From the NCBI GenBank assembly GCA_964019425.1, contig OZ025792.1:558001-622000 (forward strand): DNA of 64,000 nucleotides, read 5' to 3'. Positions 21,401 through 29,637 of this stretch are shown here, piece by piece. Origin of the DNA: Flectonema sp. DT1601 (Eukaryota; Euglenozoa; Diplonemea; Diplonemida; Diplonemidae). Positions within the stretch are counted from its first letter, which is position 1, and each line of letters opens with the position of its first letter. The position numbers and the translations under genes were made by a program. The notes below the pieces were generated by a model. It had not been told where the DNA came from and did not search any database. It was given only the letters and a program-made list of their open reading frames with translations.

Positions 21401-22468
21401 TGTGGTGGACAAAGAAAAATTCATGTCGTACATTGGAACGTTACCTCCTGTCGACATGGTAATCAACTGCGATGGCTCCTACTCTGCTTCCGGCGCGGCC
21501 GGAGCGGCTCATATTGCCAAGTCATGTAGCGGCCTTCGATCTGCTTACGCGTCTAGGCTTTATCAAGCTGACTGCAGCTACAGGGCTGAACAACATGCTC
21601 TGAAGAACGCGGCTAGACATCTGAGAACAGTGTTTAGCAAAGATCCTTCAATGAGATCTGTAAGGCTATTCACGGACTCAAAATCCCTTCTGGATGAACT
21701 GCTGGGTGGAAGGTGCAGACAGAGGAATACTGAGTCCCTCAAGATACTAGAATACCTGCGCATGTGTGAAATGAAAGTGCATTTGCAATTCATCCCCTCG
21801 CACATTGGAATCGAGTTTCACGATGAAGTTGACGCGCTTGCAAAGGAAGCAGCGCACAACAAGAACATCCGACCTGTGCTAGTCAAAGGCACTTACTTCT
21901 CGCGATCATCACATGTTAAGCGCTGCATCAAAAAGGATCTGCTTAACGTGAGTGGTTACACCTGCTACAAACACCTCATCGGAGGCCGTTCCGTTAAAAA
22001 TTTCGATAAAGTGGGAAGTAACGGACTGGGAGCTTTTGGCTCCTGCCCTATTCCCGATGTAAACTTTCTTTTTATTTTTTTTTTTTTTTAACAGGCCCAA
22101 AGGGCGACAATGATGGTAAATACCCTCCTGGGATGGAAAGAGCCGACGAGATACGGATAGCGAACTTCCGGACAGGATGTCACCCGCTAATTCAGAACTG
22201 GCGCAAGAAAATCGACTGCCCATTTTGTGGCGAACCGTCCTCACAGGTTCACCTGCTGCAGGGATGTCAATCTCCCAAACTCGACTCTGCCAGGTTCAAA
22301 ATCCTGGGCTTCTCAACACTGACCGGCAAGTGGGATCGCGATCGAGAACTTATTATTGCCAACGAAATTCCTAACCTTGAAGCTCTCTTCACTTTGGCGT
22401 GGCTTCCATCACTCGCGTTGATCATAAGGTGGATGGAACAAACATCTAACCTTAGACTTTGGAAGTAA
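18435..22468 (+). CDS. LINE ORF2: 2A - endonuclease - RT - RNase H - zinc knuckle
   Basis: Numbering from the GTG at 18477. 2A motif at 9-22 (LLLKAGDVERNPGP). AP endonuclease: LSWNCRSM, CLQETWT, AGDFNAHHPVW, SDHRPLY. RT: AAGPDGVHNEMI, FRPITLTSVVGKL, QAGFRRGRNT, FDFTAAFDRI, GVPQGSILGPLLY and LYADD at 640-644. Between the palm and SVKYLGVHIDD lies an extra segment of about 100 residues with a PDZ-like stretch (SGETILEVDGTPI). RNase H: INCDGSYSASG (Asp near 999), RAEQHAL, LFTDSKSL, HDEVDALAKEA. The C-terminus CPFCGEPSSQVHLLQGC lies beyond an H-repeat insertion (21999-22116) that breaks the frame by 122 bp including the TAAA duplication. No upstream ATG exists in frame, so expression likely depends on readthrough from ORF1. 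Confidence 0.85.
18501..18542 (+). other. 2A-like ribosome-skipping peptide
   Basis: Codes LLLKAGDVERNPGP, matching the D-x-E-x-N-P-G-P consensus exactly; skipping would occur between Gly (18537-18539) and Pro (18540-18542). It immediately precedes the endonuclease domain. 2A sequences are known at the N-termini of trypanosome L1Tc/ingi and of some animal CR1 LINEs. Confidence 0.85.
21999..22116 (+). mobile_element. H repeat, copy 3: 118-bp insertion in LINE ORF2 with TAAA duplication
   Basis: The shortest H copy, from AATTTCGATAAAG to CAATGATGG, bounded by TAAA at 21995-21998 and 22117-22120. Removing it with one TAAA restores an open LINE frame (GGRSVK joined to YPPGMERAD). It contains GT-type donors and a T-tract ending AACAG. 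Using GTAACG at about 22018 with AACAG at 22094 as intron ends would also keep the frame. Confidence 0.8.
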
Positions 22469-22696
22469 AGTAGGTGACATGTAGTCGCCAATATCAATTT
22501 GTTATTATTTTTAGTATTTTCATCATTATCAATCATCTCCTGGTTGGGTAACTGCACATCACCTTCGGTGTTGTCTCAGTGTCCCTTCCAATACTCCTTT
22601 CTCCTTCTTCTCCTATTCTCCTTATAAATTTCTCTTGAGGGCAGGCCTTCGGGCTGTTCAAGTGGTCTTTGACCACCGCTCTAGTTATATGCTCGA

Positions 22697-23705
22697 TTCT
22701 TTCTTTTCTCTCCTGTTGTGACAAACACAAAATACACACACAGCTTACAGTGTGTTCTTTGTGTATGTTTTCTTCAGGTGTGAGTAGTTTTTTTGTTCTT
22801 GCTCTTCAGGGAGGGCCTTAGCCAAAAGCTAACAGTCCAAATCTCACCTGGAAATTCAACTCAGTCCTTGTCAGTTTTGGCATCAAACTTGTAATGGTTT
22901 AATCATTACAGGTTATTTACTGAAATATTTGTTCTAAAAGTTGCTAAGTATTTCTCACTTAGAAATTTTTTATTTTTTTATTTTCAGCTTAATTAGCTAC
23001 AAATTGTTTCTGCTAAGTGTTTCTCACTTAGATTTTTTTTTTGCTTTTCAGCTCCTTAAAAGCTGCTAAGTGTTTCTGCTAAGTGTTTCTCACTTAGAAT
23101 TTTATTTTTATGTTCGTTTTCTATCCCTTCTCCTATCCCTTTTGTTCAAAATAAGCGGGAGGAAATTCTCTCATTCATGCTAAGATGCACTCTGAACTTT
23201 GATTTTTTGATCTGAGTGTGAGGGAATGACCTGTTAGTGCATTGGGCATAGGCTGGGCTGCAGTTTAGATGTCTTAGGTGTTAATAGGGGGTTCCTCTTA
23301 GCATTTTTCTTTGTTCCCACCTTATGATTTTCTTGAAGAAAAAAAATAGAAGTCATAATGGTGCTTCCCTCTGGAAGGGTTGTAAGCCATGGTGTCCAAC
23401 TAGATTAAAGGACAAGTCTGGGATAATCCCTGCCAGAGGGGCGAGTATTCTACCATGGTTGAAATACTCTGGCAACTGATCTTCAATTTTATGTTGTTTG
23501 TTAGCTGCTGGTGTATCCTGATCATGTGTTGATACTTGCATTTTTTTATTTGTAATCTTCTATTACAATTCTCTTTCTGTTCTGGTCTGTTACTTCATTT
23601 GTCTTGTTTAACTTCAGTTATATCCATTTTACTTTTTATTGTTTCCCATCTACTTTTTATTTTCTATTAGTTCTGGTCAGAAACTCCTGGGCAGCAAGAA
23701 GGAAA
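22697..23705 (+). repeat. repeat J, copy 2
   Basis: Starts ATTCTTTCTTTTCTCTCC directly after the LINE 3' UTR and ends GGTCAGAAACTCCTGGGCAG, mirroring copy 1. It carries the CTAAGTG/CACTTAG hairpins (about 22945-23095) and the 62-aa ORF on the minus strand (23353-23541). Confidence 0.8.
23353..23541 (-). CDS. 62-aa ORF in repeat J, second copy
   Basis: Same peptide as at 11840-12028 with only silent nucleotide differences. No signal peptide, membrane segment or known motif. Coding status uncertain. Confidence 0.35.
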   Translation of the reverse strand: MQVSTHDQDTPAANKQHKIEDQLPEYFNHGRILAPLAGIIPDLSFNLVGHHGLQPFQREAPL

Positions 23706-23975
23706 GCAGTTTAGTACTTCTGGGTGTTTGGCATCACCCCCCATAGTGAGCAAGTACAACAGGTAGCATTGGTAGTCTGTTGATCCTGAGTGATCCCAGC
23801 TACAGTTTTGTTTTTCTTTCTTTCTTTTAGAAGAAGATCAGGACATCCAAGCACTGCTGGATAGTTGCTGAATGCAGGGCCTGCCTGTGGCATTATAATA
23901 ACAGGCTAAGTCATTTGTAGTTCATAGTTTACCTTTGATTTTATAACTTCACACAGGGTACTATGAACGATGAGA
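23706..23975. other. spacer between J copies
   Basis: No gene. Contains AGTACTTCTGGGTGTTTGGC, which recurs at 24718-24745 immediately before an H repeat, so the two stretches flank duplicated DNA. Confidence 0.45.
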
Positions 23976-24217
23976 GATCCAGTGGGATCACTCAGGGTCT
24001 AGTAGAGACCACCAATGTTGTGCGTTGATAGGCAAGGTGACCAACCTTGACATTCTTTCTTTTCTCTCCTGTTGTGACAAACACAAAATACACACACAGC
24101 TTACAGTGTGTTCTTTGTGTATGTTTTCTTCAGGTGTGAGTAGTTTTTTTGTTCTTGCTCTTCAGGGAGGGCCTTAGCCAAAAGCTAACAGTCCAAATCT
24201 CACCTGGAAATTCAACT
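23976..24217 (+). repeat. repeat J, copy 3 (5' part only)
   Basis: From CCAGTGGGATCACTCAGGG to CTCACCTGGAAATTCAACTC, almost identical to copy 1 (11113-11350), then abruptly replaced by unrelated sequence. Confidence 0.85.
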
Positions 24218-24495
24218 CTCTTTCCTTATCGATGGTAGGAATGGTAACCGAATTAGCTTCATGTGTCCAATTTCAAGGACGCGTGACCACCTATTTTTCC
24301 GTTGCCGCTCTTCTTACGTCCTCAGGCGGAGCCTACCTATGTTTCCCGTGTTTTCCAATTTGTCAGACTTAAATCAAAAGAAAGTATAAAAGAAAGACAA
24401 AACAAAGAAGTGAAAAGAACAAAAACAAAGAGTCTGGAAGCACAGACGAGTGTAACCAAAAAAAAAAAAATTTTTTTTTCGACGTACCAGAGCCT

Positions 24496-24530
<35 letters not shown>
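24218..24530. other. low-complexity region, no gene
   Basis: Unique-looking DNA followed by AAAAC/AAAG-rich sequence and a long A-tract (about 24498-24532) that directly precedes a SINE. No coding frame supported. Confidence 0.4.
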
Positions 24531-24532
<2 letters not shown>

Positions 24533-24534
<2 letters not shown>

Positions 24535-24690
24535 CCTGCATAGCCGAGTGGATATGGTCGTCGACCGTAGATCGCTTGGGTAGCCGCGGCACGGTTTCGA
24601 TTCCTGGCGACGGCACAATTTTCGGGTTTTTCAACCAGAAAATTATTAAGAAGAAAACAGTAAGGAAAGGGCACAAAATTGGACTTAGTG
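24533..24690 (+). mobile_element. tRNA-derived SINE
   Basis: Box A-like TAGCCGAGTGGATA (24541-24554) and box B-like GGTTTCGATTCC (24593-24604), about 40 bp apart, give a tRNA-like RNA polymerase III promoter. The body continues GGGTTTTTCAACCAGAAAAT and matches the tail of the SINE at 40015-40170. A Ser/Leu-type tRNA origin is suggested by the AGCCGAGTGG box. Confidence 0.75.
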
Positions 24691-24745
24691 ATCATTCCCT
24701 GAGTAAACTGAGATAGTTAAGTACTTCTGGGTGTTTGGCATCACC

Positions 24746-24932
24746 GAATTCGATAGAGTGGGAAGTAACGGACTGGGAGCTTTTGGCTCCTGCCCTATTC
24801 CCGATGTAAACTTTCTTTTTATTTTTTTTTTTTAACAGGCCCAGAGGGCGACAATGACTGTTGCTGACCAAGGAATAATATTCAAATGAATTTTCGTTTC
24901 AAAGAAACGAACAGAATTAAGAGAGAGGCAGA

Positions 24933-24966
<34 letters not shown>

Positions 24967-25036
24967 GAAAAAAAAAAAAAAAAAATATGAAGAGGAAATA
25001 ATCAAACATGAAAAAAATAAAAAAAAAAATAAAATA
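24746..25036 (+). repeat. H repeat, copy 4
   Basis: Subtype GAATTCGATAGAGTGGG, with the three hairpins, T-tract with AACAG and A-rich tail. It is interrupted at its TATA linker site by the TIR element at 25037. Confidence 0.85.
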
Positions 25037-26616
25037 TGAGGGTCTTTTTAAACCCCCCCCCCAAAATGGGCCAGGCTATCCTGTGGGCACCTAACACCCA
25101 ATCCGAGCCCACCACTCCAGCAAAATACTATCCAAAAAACTCAAATCCGGTACTGGGGCACCCTTTTACTGCCCACCAGTTTGAAAATTTCACTTTTTTT
25201 AACTGTATTTGGTACTTTTGCCTTGTAACTCTATTAGGAACCCTGAAAACACCCAAATTGAGCTTGTCAGTAGTGCTGAAGGATTCCGGAGCTTAGGTAC
25301 ACATCAGATTTGTAGCAGGAGCAGGGCAAGTAGTGAAACGAAGAGGATAATAAGTTCCATGAAGGAACTGTTGGAAGTGATATCAGGTGGTGATTGTAAG
25401 TCACCCCTCCTTGAAGCAATGGGTCAGTGTTCGACCAATGTTACTCACAACGAGTATACCTTCAGGATTATCAGGTTTCTTTGATAATCTTAGCTTGCTT
25501 GATAAGAGGTCACTGCTACAGGTGCCCTGTTCTCGTGGTTAGGGAAACAGAATTAGCAAGTGCAGGGATAACAGTTGGAAAGGATTTGTGGAAGAACTCT
25601 CTAAGGTAGATGTTGGTGGCCGTTCCGCAGTTGCAACACCTGACATAAAAGGTAAAATTCAAGAATTTTACCTTTTCCTGACGGCTTCCAGTAGGAAGAA
25701 CCAACAACGAAGGATCAAAAAGCAACGTCGCTGTGGCTGAACGTTTGGCTGCTACAAGCCAGTTATTCCTGTGGTAATTTTCTGTCAAACCCGGCTTCAT
25801 CCCTGACATGAAGCGAGACCAAAGGATCGTTAGGCCATGCTTTCACACTGTGGATCGGTACTGAAGATCGCGTATCGAGCAAGCTTTTACCCTTATGCTC
25901 TACGTGAGATTTCTGTTCTCACTGGGCTTGCCTTAGGACACCTGCGTTAATGTGTACCAGATGTGCCGCCCCAGCCAAACTCCCCACCTGACTGGTGCCT
26001 CCAAACGAGGCACCAGTCAGGGGGTCACGAGCCGAAGCCCGTTTGTCGCTCATCAGTTCCATTCTGCAGAAGAATCTAATCAGTTCGGTTAACTTCTTCC
26101 CCAGTCGACATGGCAAGTCTGAGGGCGACCAACTTTGGGAATGTCACTTCTGCATTGGCGCTCGCATCTTAGTCTCGAACAGCTCAAAGTAACGCAAAGG
26201 GAGCTTTCCCGAAATTAGTAGCAAACTACCCATGAGTGAGTCACACAACAATAATTATAACAGTGATGGTCATAAGATTGTGTTAGTGGTGAAGATGAGA
26301 TGGGAAAAAAACTGAGATTCACATAAATAAAGTTTTGAATTCTTCCCATCCCCGTTACATAATTCCCGTTGCTTTCAAAGAACGGAAATTTACAAAAATA
26401 GCTTTTACTACAGAAATGCACAGCTTATAAGGCAAAAGTACTAAATACAGTTAAAAAAAGTGAAATTTTTAAACTGGTGGGCAGTAAAAGGATGCCCCAG
26501 TACCGGATTCGAGTTTTTTGGATAGTATTTTCGTGGGGTGGTGGGCTCGGATTGGGTGTTAGGTGCCCACAGGATAGCCTGGCCCATTTTGGGGGGGGGG
26601 TTTAAAAACCGCCTCA
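25037..26616. mobile_element. TIR element 3 with 190-bp inverted repeats, carrying rRNA-like sequence
   Basis: Inverted repeats of about 190 bp (25037-25228 and 26428-26616) begin TGAGG and include TTTTTAAACCCCCCCC, GGCCAGGCTATCCTGTGGGC and ACTGCCCACCAGTTT. TA duplications flank it (25035-25036 and 26617-26618), in the H-unit TATATA linker. There is no transposase ORF, so it is non-autonomous. Its interior holds a minus-strand LSU rRNA-like sequence. Confidence 0.8.
25640..26200 (-). rRNA. divergent eukaryotic LSU (28S-type) rRNA fragment, domains IV-VI region
   Basis: Read on the minus strand it contains GGTGGGGAGTTTGGCTGGGG, then TAACGCAGGTGTCCTAAGG, GATCTTCAGTACCGATCC, ACCACAGGAATAACTGGCTT and GCGACGTTGCTTTTTGATCC, in the order and spacing of the eukaryotic 28S peptidyl-transferase region. 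Flanking parts are alignable but more diverged, and the sarcin-ricin-like part is unclear. It lies wholly inside TIR element 3, so it is probably a captured, decaying copy and not a working gene. A perfect 15-bp hairpin CCTGACTGGTGCCTC-CAAAC (25987-26006 plus complement to 26021) replaces the usual sequence before GGTGGGGAG. Confidence 0.75.
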
Positions 26617-26875
26617 TATAAATAAAAAACGTTGTATGAAAAAGGAAAAAAAAGAAGAAAAAAAAAAAAGACCAGAAAAGGAAAGAGAAAATGAAAAGGT
26701 ATAATATTATTGTGGGGATATGAGGATAGCAGGGAGATGCTCTTTTTTTTTTTTTTTTTTTATTTATTATTTAAAAAAAAGGAAACAATCAGTTTAGCGT
26801 CTCGATCGGGACGGAAAATAGAAATTAATCGACATAGTCGATCGATAGAAAAAAAACAATGATAACATTGTTTAT

Positions 26876-26912
<37 letters not shown>

Positions 26913-27628
26913 CTTTTAATTATTTTAAAGAAAAAACAATCAGTTTAGCGTCTTGACCAGGACGGAAAATAGAAAGTGATCGACATAGTCGATCGATAAA
27001 AAAACAATGATAACATTGTTTATTCTTTTTTTTTTTTTTTTAAATTCTTATTATTTATTTTTTAAAGAAAAAAAAAACGGAAAATAAAAATTAGTCGACA
27101 AAGTCGAACGATAAAAAAAAACAATGATAACATTGTTTATTCTTTTTTTTTTTTGTTTTTTTTTTATATTCTTTTTTATTAATTTTGAAAAAAAAACAAT
27201 CAGTTTAGCGTCTTGACCAGGACGGAAAATAGAAAGTAATCGACATAGTCGATCGATAAGAAAACAATGATAACATTGTTTATTCTTTTTTTTTTATTTT
27301 AAATTCTTTTTATTTATTTTTTAAAGAAAAAAACTGAAAATAGAAATTAGTCGACAAAGTCGAACGATAAAAAAAACAATGATAACATTGTTTATTCTTT
27401 TTTTATTTTTTTTTTATATTCTTTTTTATTAATTTTGAAAAAAAAAAACAATCAGTTTAGCGTCTTGACCAGGACGGAAAATAGAAAGTAATCGACATAG
27501 TCGATCGATAAAAAAAACAATGATAACATTGTTTATTCTTTTTTTTTATTTTAAAATCTTTTTATTTATTTTTAAAGAAAAAAACTGAAAATAGAAATTA
27601 GTCGACAAAGTCGAACGATAAAAAAAAC
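26617..27628 (+). repeat. H-unit linker and hairpin array (about 7 half-units)
   Basis: Linker AAATAAAAAACGTTGTATG to GATGCTC, then alternating units. Type A has CAGTTTAGCGTCTTGACCAG plus hairpin ATCGAC-ATA-GTCGAT. Type B has ACGGAAAATAGAAATTAG plus hairpin TCGAC-AAA-GTCGA. Each unit ends AACAATG-ATAA-CATTGTT and a T-tract/A-tract spacer. Unit length is about 125-135 bp. Confidence 0.85.
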
Positions 27629-27911
27629 GAATTTCGATAAAGTGGGAAGTAACGGACTGGGAGCTTTTGGCTCCTGCCCTATTCCCGATGTAAACTTTCT
27701 TTTTATTTTTATTTTTTTTTAACAGGCCCAAAGGGCGACAATGATGGTTGCTGACCAAGGAATAATATTCAAATGAATTTTCGTTTCAAAGAAACGAACA
27801 GAATTAAGAGAGAGGCAGAGGAAAAAAAAAAAAAAAAGAAAGAAAAGAAAAGAAAAAAAAAAAATGAAGAGGAAATAATCAAACATGAAAAAAAAAAAAA
27901 AAAAAAATATA

Positions 27912-29637
27912 TTAGTCATTCCAAAAATAACCGTCCATTTTAGGGTTCCAGTATTTCATGGGTGAAAATAGGGAGTAAAACTTAAAACCGAATACCCATT
28001 TTAATCGCTTTTGCACCGCCGATTTCATTCCCGCTGCGATTCAAAAAAATGCAGCTGAGATTCAAAAAAATTGTGACATTTTTGTGTGGTGAAATTTTTG
28101 AATAATGGAACTGTTGATGTCTAATCGGCTGCCCCGGGTGCTAAAATGAAAGATCGGTATATGGTTCTATATCCGGCCGTACCTGGTCGGATGTTTTACT
28201 CCGAAACAGTTACAAAGGCTGCTCGAAGCAAAACAGTACCTTGTACATCTTACACTACACTTAGCCTATTTTTATTTTTGATTAGGCTTAGCTTTTTTGG
28301 CAACTTTTACTGCTGGCTTTCTTCGTTTTCCTACCGGCAATGAACCGATAATAGAACTAGTTGAACACAGCGATCTGAAACTGGAACTAGAACTAGATTC
28401 ACTAACAGAGTAAGAGCCAGTAGAAGACTCACCAGAATCTGAGGTGGGTTCAGTTGTTTCTGAAATAGATTCACTCTCAGTGTTGGTAGCAGGTGAAAGT
28501 TGGCTCGCACCAACCCACATTTAGGCCTTTTGTCACAAAACTGAGCATATGAGATAGCTGTGTGAGTTCTGCAGAAGGCACTCCAAGGCAAGGTATGGTT
28601 CTTTTACATGGAGGACTGTCTCTTTACTTGTCTCGCCGGTTATGTAGTCTTTGCTGAGGACCACGCGGTTTGACTCAGGGCGTGCATTGGAAATCCAGAA
28701 GTTCCAGATATCTCTGTCTTGGCTGCGCTGCTTTACTGATTGGGAGGGATCGTGCTGTTCCAGCCTCTGTAGCTGCTTACGCATTGAAGAATCCCTGACA
28801 TGGGCATTAATCTGGCTATCAGTGTAGCTTAGCGTGAGACAGAGTCTCAAAAACTGAGAACGGACAGCAGGAACTGATTCTTTCACGCGTTCAAAAATAT
28901 CGGAGAGCGGTTCCGGATTGATCGGCTCTGCAGGGACACTGACGGATGCGTAATGCGGATCACTAGTCAGCCTTTTTGCTCGCTGGTAGCAAGCGTTGCA
29001 GATTGAGCGCAGAGGAGCATACGCCGGGGATTTCAAGACTACCGCGAAGTCACGGCAGGGTGGCTCAAGAAGCTTGTTGAACTTCGGATTCCATCTTTTC
29101 GCGTTAGTGTGCGAGGTGCAGTTGTAGTTGTCTGAGGAGCACGCCTTGTCGGTTCTTGTATTCCCGAAGTGCTTGTATTTCCGGAGGCATGCGATGCAGA
29201 TTGCCTTTTCTCCCACTCCGATCTAGCGTCCTCATTACCGGTTCTGGCAAATCCGCGACGACATACTCAGCTGGCATCTCGTGGCACGTGTGACAAGAGA
29301 AGTTTAAGCTGGTGCTTAAGGGAATAATAAGTGTAGTTACGAGAAAAAATGCCAATCTCTGATGCATTTCCCTTTTTTTTCCAGAAAAAAATTAAATGCA
29401 GCAACAGGATTAACTTTTCCGTGCCGACAGTGACATTCTCTTAGTACCCATAACGCACCTGTCGGGTTCCAACGGTCAGTAAAAAAAGTGAAAAAAAAAT
29501 AATCCCATCGCGTAAAATGAGAGATTGGGGCCGAACCTTTCCACCTCGTAAAAAATCTCGAAAATGGATGCATTTTTGACCAACGGCTGCTCGAAGCAAA
29601 ACTGGTTTTCGCGGCCGGTTATTTTTGGAATGACTAA
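27912..29637 (-). mobile_element. TIR DNA transposon 2 (relative of element 1)
   Basis: Inverted repeats begin TTAGTCATTCCAAAAATA (about 22 bp, near perfect) with TATA at 27908-27911 and 29638-29641. It occupies the same linker site of an H unit as elements 1 and 3. It carries a minus-strand gene related to that of element 1. Confidence 0.8.
28272..29367 (-). pseudogene. Cys-rich protein gene of TIR element 2, frame-broken
   Basis: Three overlapping minus frames match the order of the element-1 protein. The first (29367-29104) has a hydrophobic start (LAFFLVTTLIIPLSTS) and FSCHTCHEMP. The second (29216-28533) has ICIACLRKYKHFGNTRTDKA, CSSDNYNCTSHTNAKRW and ICNACYQRAKR. The third (28520-28272) has a Ser/Glu-rich stretch and a basic end (GKRRKPAVKVAKKAKPNQK). 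The shared core is C-x2-C ... DKACSSDNYNCT ... C-x2-C. About two frame changes separate the parts, so this copy is probably inactive. Confidence 0.6.

Larger units (their letters stand above)
16674..22695 (+). mobile_element. 2A-bearing LINE (ingi/CR1-like organisation), nearly intact
   Basis: A non-LTR retrotransposon with ORF1 (16803-18434) and ORF2 (18435-22468), the latter encoding apurinic endonuclease, reverse transcriptase, RNase H and a C-terminal zinc knuckle. The 3' UTR runs to about 22695, where repeat J begins. The 5' region contains GGTAAGAATC...TTTCACAG, which could be a small intron. The only evident damage is a 118-bp H-repeat insertion near the ORF2 C-terminus. Confidence 0.85.
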
